Shown here one piece after another: positions 14,201 to 25,778 of a stretch of DNA of 64,000 bases (its first letter is position 1; each line of letters begins with the position of its first letter). This DNA comes from Coffea arabica (taxonomy: Eukaryota; Streptophyta; Magnoliopsida; Gentianales; Rubiaceae), in contig NC_092320.1 of NCBI RefSeq assembly GCF_036785885.1, positions 10,913,557 through 10,977,556 of the forward strand. Direction: 5' to 3'. The notes below the pieces were generated by a model that saw only the letters and a program-made list of their open reading frames with translations, was not told where the DNA came from and did no database searches. The position numbers and the translations under genes are program-made.

Positions 14201-15612
14201 ATTTCATGAGTTGATACATAAATCTGAGCAAAAACAATAAACAGGTGGAGCCAATAAATTGCCTAGTTTTGCACTCTCTTCAAAGACCATGCACTCCTAT
14301 CCTATTTCCTTACAACGCAAAAGCTAAGATTTACCCAGTAGGATTGCAATGATAACCCTGAGGAAAACTGACACGCAGAAAAAGGAATGAAACAAGCAAC
14401 AGTGAACTCATACAAGTTAACAACTTTACAAACAAATATTTCTACAACAAGTACACGAAGAATCAGATGGACTAGATTTTACATTCATATGCATCAAACA
14501 AATTCTCCAATATATTCAGACAGGATACAAGCTCCCTGACAGTGTTCCAGTTTGCTCTTTTTCAGGGTTAAGTGCCAAAACTAGAAATGATCAGCCAGAT
14601 TCAGAAGTATATGTCCACATATAAGATTACACACGAAAAAAGTAAATAAAAGACACACAGCTAAAAATTACAACTCACTGTAACTTTTCAATATCAAGGA
14701 ATGACCCCCAACATAATAGCACATAAGAAAAAGATTTTAACATTGAACTAGTTGGTAAAGTACAATCAGAGAAAAAGGATAACTTCCAGTAAACCAACCT
14801 CAACTCCTGCAGGAAAGCAGAACGAGAGAAGATCCTTGTATTTCAATGGCAGCTGTTTCTCTGGTGGATAAACAAATAAAACCTGAAAGTGAAAAAAGAA
14901 GATCAAAACTTATGTCTGATTATCCAAATTTCATGATTGATATATTTTGAATGGTATACAATATATGCACCTGAGGCTCCAGGTTCGGTTCAATACGAGA
15001 TTGATTCTGACCATTTAGTGCAGTACGAAATCTTCCTGAACCTTCAGACTTTCTACCAAAGTAAAGCTTCTGAAGAGCTTGAATGTCACAATTAGGATGG
15101 AGTCCAACAACTACCATGCTCTCAAAAAGTCTGGATGGCTCTTTCCAAATTTTGTGGTCCTGCAAACTTAAATTACACTATTATCTAGGAAAGGCATGAC
15201 CTTGCTTACTCATATTATACAGACAGAAGAAGCAAGGTAAATTATAAGCAGACTTTCAAGTCCACATCCAGAGCCACTGACTCCAATAAACAGAGGAAAA
15301 ATATACCAGGGACTGCAACTGAAAGCTTGCCCATTGACGTTTTTGGCTAGTTAGTACTTCAGGGTTGTAAGGTCCACTTTTCACTTCAGGAGGGCTAGAC
15401 AAGCCTTTCAGTAATCTAGACACTTGATTCTGAAGTTTCTGGAGCTGGCTACTGCTATCGTCCTTCGATGAATATACCACCGAGGGGCGTGGGGATCGTG
15501 CAGCAACTGCTGCTGCTGCAGCAGCAGCAACTGCTCTTGCAACATCTTCAGTTGTCTGCATGAAGAACGAAGCACTCCATCCAGGGCTACCTGACTCTTC
15601 ATTCTTCTCCAT
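2236..15612 (-). CDS. DENN (AEX-3) domain-containing protein, 18 coding exons
   Basis: Predicted 807-residue protein with uDENN, cDENN and dDENN parts; DENN proteins act on Rab GTPases, usually as exchange factors, in membrane traffic. Coding exons in transcript order: 15612-15307, 15159-14971, 14882-14799, 14183-14124, 13583-13539, 12018-11819, 11167-10688, 9870-9744, 9638-9441, 8913-8824, 7894-7832, 7016-6942, 6826-6776, 5758-5681, 4884-4750, 3964-3857, 2528-2463, 2304-2236. All junctions are GT-AG and keep frame. An alanine run lies near residues 30-37. uDENN-like sequence follows from about residue 110 (FESMVVVGLHP) to 292. An acidic, serine-rich spacer covers about 310-470. The cDENN core is about 498-660, with a hydrophobic stretch (VLTLFAGALLEKQVAVV) and PYQWQSLLMPVLPNDMLDF; dDENN follows to the end. 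It resembles the uncharacterised plant DENN protein represented by Arabidopsis At5g35560, not the longer WD40-bearing SCD1. The Rab substrate cannot be read from sequence. Confidence 0.88.
13606..13779. mobile_element. MITE in an intron of the DENN gene
   Basis: A 174-bp element with a perfect 17-bp terminal inverted repeat (ATGAGTTTGTTTGGATA at 13606-13622, its complement at 13763-13779). Inside is the core TGTAGCACTTTTTGTGATG followed by a directly repeated 20-bp unit (about 13690-13729). It starts 22 bp upstream of the acceptor side of the 45-nt coding exon 13539-13583. Related cores occur near 37.8 and 38.4 kb, so this is one member of a local MITE family. The superfamily is not assigned because no clear target duplication was found. 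Confidence 0.7.
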
Positions 15613-15630
15613 TTGGACACTTCGTCCCTC

Positions 15631-15780
15631 CTACAATTGAAGCACAATCAATCAAACATGAATTAACAGAAAACAGTAACACCTCATTGCTAAATGCTCA
15701 TCCTCCAAATACAAAATGATTCCTTAAACATGATATACCACGAACAAAAGCCCACACTTTGTCCTCCAATCCCCCGCCCA

Positions 15781-15823
<43 letters not shown>

Positions 15824-16803
15824 ATCATGCCTTACTCTTCAAAGCTGAATTGATTTCAATAACCTCTTCATCTAAGTTAGACATCACCCGGCCATCAAAA
15901 TAACCAGTTGACTGTGACCATCTTTCACCATTAACCCGTGAAAGTCAAAGATTGAACCCTTATGTTCCTGCCGTTGGAAAAAGGCATAAATTACCACTTC
16001 ATCAAAACAATGATAAGCTTGCACTAGAAACTCCCTTCTCTCTCTCCCATACAGTTTCATGTCAAGACTCCATTTCCCCTAAATAATCCTCCCATAAGGA
16101 TCTCATCCCCTAGTTAACATTCTTCTGGACCTCAAGCTCATGACTAATACTCGCACGTTTAACAGGCTCTCCTTACTGGGATGATTTGGACAAGCTCTTA
16201 AATCAACCTGAAGTAATTCCAGTTATGACAAAATATGACCTTGGCATAACAAAAAGAAATATGACATGTTCAGGATTTAAATCGACTACTGGTGATCAGA
16301 AAAATCCAACTTCAAAAAGCAAAACTTTAAGACTAAGACACACATGTACTACCAAAATTAAAATCACCAAATTGATTACTCATGAATAGCCGAACCAAGC
16401 ATGAACAACGTCATTAAACCTTAAGCCACACAAAAGCTTCCAACTTTATGCTTTTAAACCTCGATACCACATCACAACATCATAAAACAAAAGAAAACCA
16501 CGTATATGCAGGAGAAAGTTTGGAAATGGGGGGAAAAACAACCACCTCTGGAAAGAAATGAAAGGAAAGCAGAAACGAGGGGAAAAAGGGAAGAAAAAAA
16601 AAACCCCACCTATATGTGTAAAAGTTACAACTGATTGGAGAGAGCAGCAGAAATAACAAAAAAAAATATCTATATATCGGTCTGAATTTGGGTAGTAGAC
16701 GGAGGAAAAGGTAAATCAGGCAGCCATCTGAGAGAAAGGGAGGAGTGGTGATGTTGTCCTTATTGTCTTTGGAAACTGGAAGGAAAGAAAGAAAGGAACT
16801 CAC
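15631..16803 (-). promoter_or_regulatory. 5' UTR intron of the DENN gene
   Basis: Just upstream of the start codon, a TTGTAG acceptor (exon edge at 15630) precedes 18 nt of leader. A GTGAGT donor lies at 16798-16803 on the minus strand, after a short leader exon that would run upstream from 16804 toward about 16900. This 1.17 kb intron contains no coding exon. Such leader introns often raise expression in plants. The transcription start is not visible; the promoter should lie around 16.9-17.1 kb. Confidence 0.5.
15781..15820. repeat. Poly(A) tract
   Basis: Uninterrupted run of about 40 adenines on the plus strand, inside the 5' UTR intron of the DENN gene. It could be a simple repeat or the tail of a decayed retroelement. 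It is likely length-variable. Confidence 0.85.
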
Positions 16804-16899
16804 CAAAGACAAAGGAGACTTATCACAAAGAACTCATCGGAGTACTCGGTGATTATGGATGAGTTTCCTGGATTATTGCATAACATAGGTGGGATTAGG

Positions 16900-19393
16900 C
16901 GATTGATTAAACTTTGGCTTATTTGGGTTGATTTTAGTATTTGCGTAAAAGAAATGCAAAATCTAATGAGATTTGTCAGGCAAAATTAATTAACATAGGA
17001 CGTGGGAAATGATAGAAAATGAGAAGGGAATCCATAGTCCATAGGCCTCGTGCAAGTCGACTGAAGAAACTGCGTGAGGGACGGCCGCCTCTGTCAAGGG
17101 CTGTTTGGCATGTTTCATAATGGAGGATATCTTTTACTTTTCGTATTTTCGCTTATGGAATTTCCTCTTCTTGGGGAAAGTCTTTTTTGGAGTTTATGTG
17201 TTGCATTTGGAGAATCCGAAATATTAATATCTACATTTGACTTTTTGTTTCATTAGCGTAACTGGATTATTGTGGACTATTGAGATGTTAATAATTTGTC
17301 AAAAATGTTGTTGCTGTCAACTTTGATTGTTAAGTTAATTAATGATTATATTTATGATGATATAAAAGTCAGAATTTGTTGGCGGACACAAAACTTAAAC
17401 TATATAAAATACCATAAAAGAATTGTAACGGATTAAAGTCTTGCCAAAAAAGACATGAAATTATAACAGGTTATAATCATGCCAAAAGAAAAAACGAATA
17501 AAGATGTTTTGACAAGTTAAAATAAAAATATCATAAAAAAATTCGTAACACATCATAGTCACGCCAAGAAAAAAAACTTAATATTGTTAAATTTAGTCGC
17601 ATTGGTTCATATTTTACTTTAGGATCGATTAGACAAAAAAAAAAAAAAAAAGCGCCAGCTATAAAATGAAAATAATAGATTAATGAGTTTAATTTTTTGA
17701 ATAGATGACTATTTGACAACTTCATATAAGCTTCCCTCTTGTTTAGGGATGGAAGTGCGCAGGGTGATATCCTCCGATTTAATGGTTAATCCGATTAATG
17801 ATCAATGAATCATGCGTTTGAATTTGGTATTGATGAAAGGTTATTGAGGATTAACCTTGTATGATTTGGTAAGAAGGCATTAAAATCTTGATACCCGGTA
17901 GTTCGATTTGACATCAATTTTAGGGATTGATACCTCTATAAAATCTTTTTATTACCTTTAGTTTGTATTTATTTCCCGATATCAATATTGTAAAGTGTTT
18001 TTTTGTCATAATTTATGTACAACTTGTTTAGATATACAGGAAAAGTTACCTGAATTTTCTTTTGCATATTTGTTGAAATTGCTAATAGGTAAGAGCATGA
18101 ATTGACTAAAGGTCTCAAATGGAGACAATTGTGAATAAAAATAGAAAAAAGTTGATTTAACCCTTTATAAAATGTTGAAATTGCATGCAAGTTATATGGT
18201 TTGGCCCAAGATTAAAACTCAATGTAGTATGTTGATATAACGTGATGTATATGTCAATTTATTTTTTTTTTTTGAACTATTCAGATTGACTGGTTGAGAA
18301 TAGCCAATAGATAATAAAATGTTTGGTAATAAGAATTAAAACTATAATCTCTACCCGTATTCTGGTATCGAACATTTTCATTTTGAAAATTGGAACTCTT
18401 CTGATTCAAAGATTTCAAAATTTCTTATATATTCCCATAATTCATCAATTTGTTTAAAGTTAGCCACTAGATAATTGCTGACATGTTAGGATTTCAAACT
18501 TTGATATTTACAATGAAATTCAGAGGATATGTATTAATGCATCATTCTCGTCCAAAGGAGATTTTGAGTCTCTCTCACTCTCTAGTATTCCCCGCCTAAT
18601 GGGTTTTTTTTTTTTTTTTTTTTTGTAAAATACGTTAGAATATAAATAAAATGGACGTTGTCCATTAATAAAGAGAGGAAATGAAATTTATTTGTAGCAT
18701 ACAAAACTTACGTTTGGTTAATTTCCAATGCATGCCAAACATTCCTAAATTTGTTGCCTGATTGATCATGCGAACGTTAGGTTGGGTAAATGAGTTGTAA
18801 AATGTGTTTGACTGGTTTGTTAAAGGCGTTCATTAACCGGTTGGATGATGTTTAGCAACAAGGATCCGATGAGTTACTTTATTGAGATTATCATCTCAAA
18901 TTTTATAATGGGTTTTTTTTTTAAAAAAATTTGGGTCTACACGCGAAAATGCCCGTCCTGCTCGTTGCATATTATATATTATTAGTAGCACAAACGGCGT
19001 GTGGTGCGCCTAACTTTAATGGGAAAGTGCGAGTAAACTTTGCACCCGACTGCTTAGACCGCAATCACCCAGTCACGTGCCCTTTTTATAATTATTTCTA
19101 GTTTACGCAGTAGTGCAACACTTGCACTTTTTAGGGTAGGTGTCTCCCTATTGCGGCACATGACATGCCATTTGGTTCGCAATCCATGCAAAAAGATTCT
19201 AAAGAAAGGATGTAATTTATTCGGTCTAATTGTTTTTATAAACTCTGTCAAATAAGCAAATATATAGCTAAGGGGGTTAGAATCTTTGCTAGAATGTTAA
19301 CACGAAATTTTATTTCTTCATAAATATTGATTTTTTAAGAAGGTTTGCCGATATTAAAGCAATTTACGGTCATCCCAAATCTTTAGATTAGGA
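16900..19393. other. Gene-free stretch upstream of the DENN gene
   Basis: AT-rich DNA containing the presumed promoter of the DENN gene at its left side. I see no gene on either strand. It contains a degenerate tandem repeat (17391-17580) and poly(T) runs, the longest at about 18607-18624. Confidence 0.55.
17391..17580. repeat. Degenerate short tandem repeat, three units
   Basis: Three diverged units of about 55-65 bp, each carrying a motif of the type TAA-C-GATTA-AGTC-TGCCAA followed by an A-run (TCTTGCCAA, TCATGCCAA and TCACGCCAA at about 17441, 17481 and 17561). Spacing and sequence are imperfect, indicating an old duplication. No coding potential. Confidence 0.45.
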
Positions 19394-19401
19394 GCCTCCG
19401 T

Positions 19402-19842
19402 TAGGGGCGTAAATTAATCATGCTATTGGACTCAAATCCCTGAGTATTTTGATCAAAAGTGTGACTCGAACTCAGCATTGACCGAACTCGAATCGAGTTC
19501 GATTTACTTGATAAGGTAATTGAGTCGAGTATGAGTAGAACAAAAAAAAAAAAACAAAATTGACTACTCATCGAACCTTATTGAATAGTATATTTATAAT
19601 ATAATTTTAATTATTTATTACAAAAATTATGAAATTTGCTAAAAAATTTGAGTTTGAAAACTTGATTGAGTTCGATTTGATCGATCTCAAATTTGAGCTC
19701 AAGTAATGTAAGATTAGTTCAAATTCAAGCACGAACATAATTTTACAAAACTCGACGAGCTTAAGTTCAAGTATTTTGCTCAAGTAGAGTTCGAGTAGTA
19801 TCGTAAACTAAACGAGCTCTACTTGACTGGACAGCAGCCCTA
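19402..19842. mobile_element. Decayed hAT-like MITE (CTCGAG-rich family)
   Basis: A 441-bp element that begins TAGGGGCG and ends GCAGCCCTA, so the ends are inverted repeats of the same type as the element at 38553-39042. The interior has the same pattern of GAGTTCGA/TCGAACTC motifs around an AT-rich centre. The eight bases flanking each side (19394-19401 and 19843-19850) match at five positions, and all three differences are transitions, which fits an old 8-bp target duplication. No open reading frame. Confidence 0.6.
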
Positions 19843-19850
19843 GTCTCTAT

Positions 19851-20237
19851 GATTGCAATTATAAGGCAAAATTTAAAACACATTTTATATATATTAATGA
19901 GCTTGTTTAGATTGCACTTTTTGAAAGTTTTTAACAGTTTTTTTTTTGTTTATAGAAAAATAACACGACACTCTAATATTTTCTTTGTCATGAGTACTAC
20001 GTGATGATAAAATGGTAAGAAAAATATGTCAATAAAACATTCTTAATTTAATATACATCATAAACATTACACTCAAAACAATGCTTTATATCCTCTAAAT
20101 TCCAAAAGTGTAGTCAAATTTGATAAGAAATTCCTGAAAAATAAAAAAAAAAGGAAAGAAAAACGTAGGCATGGTCTCTTGGCCTCGGGGTAAAGCCGCT
20201 AATTGAGAAGCGACAATTACTGGTTAAGGGTAGGAAT
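19851..20237. other. Gene-free stretch between two transposons
   Basis: AT-rich sequence with no coding frame. The last 80 bases include a stretch resembling a broken tRNA-derived SINE (TGGCCTCGGGGTAAAGCC at about 20180), into which the copia element has inserted. The SINE reading is weak because no B box remains. Confidence 0.35.
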
Positions 20238-20558
20238 TGTTGTAAAGCTAATAAACTATTATAGTATGAATGAAGATATTAGAGAAAAGAGAATGATATT
20301 CTTGTATTCCAACAAAATACCAAAGTCATTCCAAAGGGTGTCAATGTACCTCTATATATAGGTACTACAAGATTAAAGGTACATAAATCCTATTAAACAC
20401 CCACTACTACAATAATATGAAGAAACTTATGAAACGGTTTCTTCACTACATGAATAGATTTATGGATTGTAACTTCTATACATAATGTAATCATAAATCA
20501 TGAATTAATCCTCTTGGGAATACAAAGGGACATCCATACTTTTAATTGTTTCATAACA
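20238..20558 (-). repeat. Left LTR (3' LTR of the copia element)
   Basis: 321-bp terminal repeat bounded by TGTTGTAAAGC at the left and TTTCATAACA at the right on the plus strand. It is the downstream LTR because the element is coded on the minus strand. The purine-rich plus-strand priming tract lies immediately inside it (20559 onward). Confidence 0.93.
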
Positions 20559-20792
20559 CTCCCCCTTGGATGTCCATTACACAAAAAATATGCCTCGTTA
20601 AAACCTTACTAGGGAAAAACCCAGTGGGACCAAAAACCATAGTAAAGGAAAAAGAGTACACTATTCTTGTGTATTAATTTCTCCCCTTGATGCAAACATC
20701 ATTTGAGATCTTTTAATCGTTGCATTCCAATATTCTTTGCCAATTACACTGAGATATGGTACTTCAGGACCAAGTATCTCTTCATCTTCCTC

Positions 20793-21600
20793 TCACGATC
20801 TAAAAGGATCTTTATTAGGATCTAATGATCTGACGATCATTGGAATACTTAATATATGTGTCTTATCCATATAAAACCGCTTTAATACCTTCCGGGTATA
20901 TGCAGTTTGGTGGACAAAAATTCTACATTTCAAATGCTCAATTTGTAAACCAAGGCAGAATTTTGTCTTTCCAAAATCTTTGATCTCAAATTCTTTTCTC
21001 AAATATTCAACATTATTTTGAATCTCTTCAGGAGTTCCAATCAAATTTAGATCATCAACATATACAGCAATTATCATAAAATTTGATCCATTTTTCTTAA
21101 TAAAAACACATGGACATATTGGATTATTGGTATAACATTCTTTTGTCAGACATTCATTGAGACGGTTATACCACATACGTTCAGATTGTTTGAACCCATA
21201 CAAAGACCTTTGTAATTTAATAGAATAAATATTTTTAGGATTTGATTTGCATACTTCAGGCATGTTGAATCTTTCGGAGATTCTCATATAAATATTATTT
21301 TCAAGATTCCCATATAAATATGCAGTAACGACATCCATTAGACGCATATCTAATTTCTCATGTACTGCAAAATTTCACAAGATATCTAAATGTAATAGCA
21401 TCCACTACAGGTGAATACGTTTCATTATAATCAAATCCAGGCCTTTGTGAAAATTCTTGGGCTACAAGTCTTGCTTTATATCTCATAATTTCTTTTTTCT
21501 CATTTCTTTTTCTCACAAATACCTATTTATATTCTATTGGCTTTACACCTTCAGGTGTTTGGACTACAGGTCCAAAAACTTTTCTTGTAGCCAGTGAGTC
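20793..21600 (-). pseudogene. Copia reverse-transcriptase fragment
   Basis: The frame at 20793-21347 encodes 184 codons with copia RT hallmarks: SLYGFKQSERMWYNRL and the catalytic YVDD box (AVYVDDLNLIG). Immediately upstream (21362-21600) the preceding RT segment is recognisable in another frame ([19 protein letters not shown], then ETYSPVVDA), so there is a frameshift near 21370. A TAG stop stands where the family normally has tryptophan (about 21525). Downstream, after a stop at the 20793 end, homology continues briefly in another frame (PYLSVIG) and then breaks into non-coding 3' sequence near 20740. The RNase H domain is therefore deleted. Confidence 0.85.
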
Positions 21601-22872
21601 CAATTCAAATTGAATCGCATCTTTTCATTTTTCCAATCATTTCTATACCGACATTCATCAACCGATCTAGATTCATGATCCTCATCAACTTCTTATAATA
21701 TCAAGTGCTACATTTTATTAGGCTCCAATTAAAATTTTTTTTTATGATTTCATTCTCTTCAGAAATTGGCTCTTCAGGAACAACCTCTTCAAGAGGTTAA
21801 ATTTTGTCATGACATTTAATCTCCGGAAATATTTGAAATCAATTTATACCTTATTTAGGTAGGTCGGCCTTAAATTTATTTGTAGCACTTGTGCATGTCC
21901 TTCAGGGACATCAATTTTAATCAAGGTATTTCCTGCAGGAATAGTTGATTTAATAATTCTTCTGGAGTCGATATATATCTGACAACTGGTTTGCAATTTT
22001 CTGCAAATGAATAATTTCTTGAACTTTCAGTTCACATTATTTTGTATGAGGATCGAGGAAATCCAATTTTTCAGGTGATTTCCTTTCGGTTGATTTCTTC
22101 CTCCCCCTAATGTCGGGAATCGTAACTCATCAGAATAGATAAATCATTTAATAGATCACTCATCAAATATTTTACGATATTTAATCGTAAAAAATGATTC
22201 ATACCCGACATAAATTCTAAATTTCTTTTGGAACCATATATAATATAAAGGGGGTATGTATAAATACTTGTCGGCTCTCAAATATTCTCACTTTTGTCAA
22301 ATCATATATCCATTGGGATCAGTAAACTTCTGATTTACTGCAGGTGATAATTATAAATCAAATGAGAATGAAGACAACTATATCGATAATCATTTCTCTC
22401 TCGAATGATTATTATGATATAATTAACCTTTATCTCATTTGATTTCTAAATATAATCTTTATTATTGTCTCATTTAATGTCTCAATTTGATATCCATTTC
22501 AACGGATATTCAAATTCAATAAATTTTTCGAGACATGATAAAAAGTAGTACTTTATTCATGATAAACTTTTCTCCTATAGGGAGAAATATAGTAGTGGCT
22601 CTTCTGGAGCTTTCAATCACTTAAGCACTAACACTAATTGTGTTTGTCTCTTTTGTTGAAAAATAGTGTATATGGTAACACTTATTAATGAGACACATAT
22701 CATTATCACCATAATTATTCTGGGACAAATATCATAACTATAATCCTTTGATCCCAAATGTTTAACATCTATTTCTTCTTCGGGAAGAAAAATTAATTAA
22801 ATCAATCATCATACACCTTCAGGGTGTTTAAAGAAATTGGCCATGTGAAGATGATATTATAATTTTGATTCG

Positions 22873-23000
22873 TCAAATGTACTTCGGGACATTTATCTTT
22901 AGGATCTTTACTTTCTTGTCCTTATCATTATTATCGTCAAATGTACTTCGGGACATTTATCTTTAGGATCTTTACTTTCTTGTCCTTATCATTATTATCC
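22873..23000. repeat. 64-bp tandem duplication inside the copia element
   Basis: A unit beginning GTCAAATGTACTTCGGGACA occurs twice head to tail, at about 22873 and 22937, with no difference seen. It lies in the gag-side part of the element and adds to the evidence that this region no longer codes. Confidence 0.8.
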
Positions 23001-23763
23001 CACTTCAAGTGGTAACTTTTTCTTTTGTTATGGTAAAATATATATTTACCAAAATCATAGTCATGACAACAATCATAACTAATAAATTGAAATTTAGTCA
23101 CATTCACTTCTGGGAATGGACTAGAACTAGTATGCAATAAGTACAAAATACTTTTCAAATTTTCTCTCAATATTGCTACTACAAGCGCATATTTGAGAAA
23201 TATGTAGAGAATATTATTTTCAACTAAGAAATAATTCTAAACATAGCAGAATTATGTTCTTGTAGCCATAGGTAAATTTATCGTACCAGGCTTTTGAAAT
23301 AATGACCATCTTCTAGTGGTCAAATATTTTCGTTAAAGAACGACCATTTTCAGGTGATCGAATCTTTTTTTTTTAAAATATTTCAAAGGACAAGTGAATC
23401 CTCAAATATAATTGATTTTCTATAATAGCATCTCCAAAATTCAATGCATCAGAATATAAGTATTTATAACAAATAATTCTAAAGATAAATAAGTAGAATT
23501 AAAAGGAGAAATATTACCTCAAAGATGTCAAACAGTATATATTTGTGTTTAATGGTTGTTCAACAATAGGCACTTGTATTTTTTGATCATTCAAATGTTA
23601 GCCATAAAAAATTGACATAAGTTTGTGGGTCAGAGATTTACCTCAGAGGTTACTTGAAAAAATACGGGCAGAGTTTTGGCAAAACCTTGTGTTTCACTTT
23701 TGTTCACGGTAGTGTATCCGTTTTCACCTTTTGCTCAAAAGTAGAGCTTTCGTGCTGATAACG

Positions 23764-24097
23764 TGTTGTAAAACTAATAAACTATTATAGTATGAATGAA
23801 GATATTAGAGAAAAGAATAGAGAAAAGAGAATGATATTCTTGTATTCCAATAAAAATACAAAAGTCATTCCAAAGGGTGTCAATGTACCTCTATATATAG
23901 GTACTACAAGATTAAAGGTACATAAATCCTATTAAACACCCACTACTACAATAATATGAAGAAACTTATGAAACGGTTTCTTCACTACATGAATAGATTT
24001 ATGGATTGTAACTTCTATACATAATGTAATCATAAATCATGAATTAATCCTCTTGGGAATACAAAGGGACATCCATACTTTTAATTGTTTCATAACA
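23764..24097 (-). repeat. Right LTR (5' LTR of the copia element)
   Basis: 334-bp terminal repeat, nearly identical to the left copy. It carries an extra 12-bp direct duplication (AATAGAGAAAAG) and one extra A. As the upstream LTR it should contain the element's promoter. A CTATATATAG motif lies near 23891-23900. Confidence 0.93.
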
Positions 24098-24569
24098 GGA
24101 ATATAATATTTGTCTTTTAAAACAAAATGTATGTTATTTATTCAATCATGCAAATCACTTTAAACACAGTATACACCTTTATGCAGTTGTCATACTTAGT
24201 ATGCATCATATCATATGGTCGGAACTATATAAAGTATTTTTTTGAGCCAATCATAGCCGTTAAACCTTCACAAACGGTTGCTATACCATTCCCGTCTCGA
24301 GTGCAGGGCAGGAACAATTGCTACAGTAACTAAATCCTGGCCCAATCAATAATTATAAGGTTCAGATTACATATTATATACATCGTGTTTGGCGTCATGT
24401 GTTGGATCTATAAAATTTTGAAATATGTTTATATCGATCGTATCACATCATGTTATTTAATTATCATTGAATATAATATAGATTCAAATATATCATATTT
24501 AATAAATTTAAATTTTAGATTTCAAATTTATCAAATTCACTATTAATTTCTTTTTTTTTTTTTTTTTAT

Positions 24570-24665
24570 GGTGGGCACAAGCTCAGTCAGTGGCTACGCC
24601 TCGTTGAATTGAGTAACGGTTAACCTGGTAATCGTTTGGATCCCTGGCCCTCCTGCCCCACCACA
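24570..24665 (+). mobile_element. Possible decayed tRNA-derived SINE
   Basis: The stretch contains an A-box-like AGCTCAGTCAGTGG (about 24579) and, some 50 bases on, a B-box-like GTTTGGATCCC (about 24637), spaced as in a Pol III tRNA promoter. The B box deviates from consensus and I cannot fold a tRNA cloverleaf, so a tRNA gene is unlikely. No clear tail or target duplication was found. Confidence 0.25.
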
Positions 24666-25727
24666 TTCGTAACTGTCACCCGGATAGATTTAATTATTTT
24701 AATATAATATATAATATAATAAGTGAAGGGAGGAGGCCGGAGGGGGTGTCATTTGTCAGGTGGACACGACATGGCCAGTTCTTGATTAGTGTCTGGTCAT
24801 GCGGGCGGAAAGTTGCCTACTCCTACTACTACTGTTTTAGGCTTGTCTTGGCTCGGCCGATGACATTTCTCAATTCTCATGTGGGACTGTTCAATTCCCC
24901 ACTTCTATCATTCCATGCTAAGCGGTAGTATCAACTAGTTGTCCCCAAGACTTTTCTGTACTCAGGACCTAAACAGGGCCCACTTGGTATGGGGTGATCG
25001 GTATTAATCATCAAGCGTTGTAGTACGAGGGACATCTCAAGCTGAGATTCTCAACTGCCTCTTCCGTTTGGACGAGAATCAACTCTTTTTTTTTTTGGGA
25101 TAAAAAAGGATTGATAGGATCAAGTTCTGATCATCATCACGGATCCGAACATGCCTTCGATCACCCTCAAATCTCTTCCCTTGACGAGATGTGCACATAT
25201 GAATATTGTAGTAATTTTTTTGATACGTTATATGCGAAGTAAAAAATGTGTTAATGCTACAAGTAAATAAAATTTGACAAATAATTCACTATCTAAACAA
25301 AACTCGTACTACTGTTTTCGTTACTTATTATTCTTTTGTTTGATGATAATTAGCAGTGCGATGTATGATACCCCATTTTTTATCTGGCAAGAATACTCAG
25401 ATGAATTTGTTCTATAATCTACTTGTAGAATAACGATAAATATAACATATAACGGTACATTTGTATGTTATTGCAAAGCTTGCGAGTGAAACCTTAAATC
25501 AAACGCGCCTAAATATTTATCTTTACTCGGGTTGAACTCTTTTTAAAGTTGCATCATCTACCTCTGTCAAATTTTCTTTAATTTACTCAAATAATTGGAA
25601 TATTTGTCAAACACGCAACTCCTTTCGATAGAAAAAGTCGCATGCATTGTCCCTGTCTAATTAAGGCTTTAGCTGAACAAGCACTTCGAATTTCATTAGA
25701 GTAACACACATTCATACGTACACATAG

Positions 25728-25729
<2 letters not shown>

Positions 25730-25774
<45 letters not shown>
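25730..25774. repeat. (TA)n microsatellite
   Basis: About 22 uninterrupted TA dinucleotides. Simple repeat, probably polymorphic in length. Confidence 0.9.

Positions 25775-25778
<4 letters not shown>

Larger units (their letters stand above)
20238..24097 (-). mobile_element. Ty1/copia LTR retrotransposon, complete ends, defective interior
   Basis: A 3,860-bp element oriented on the minus strand. LTRs are 20238-20558 (321 bp) and 23764-24097 (334 bp). They start TGTT and end AACA as read on the plus strand, and are flanked by a perfect 5-bp target duplication GGAAT (20233-20237 and 24098-24102). By hand, the LTRs differ by three substitutions and by 12-nt and 1-nt insertions. A polypurine tract (AAGGGGGAG in element orientation) abuts the left LTR, and a primer-binding-like sequence (TTATCAGCACGA) abuts the right LTR. 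The 3.2 kb interior is shorter than the usual 4 kb or more. Reverse-transcriptase sequence survives, but with a stop codon, a frameshift and loss of the RNase H part. Gag and integrase are not readable as open frames. Confidence 0.92.

Noticed and set aside
22937-23170. 77-codon minus-strand frame in the copia interior as a gag gene
   Set aside because: No intact zinc knuckle or gag motif, and it lies beside a tandem duplication; treated as part of the decayed interior.
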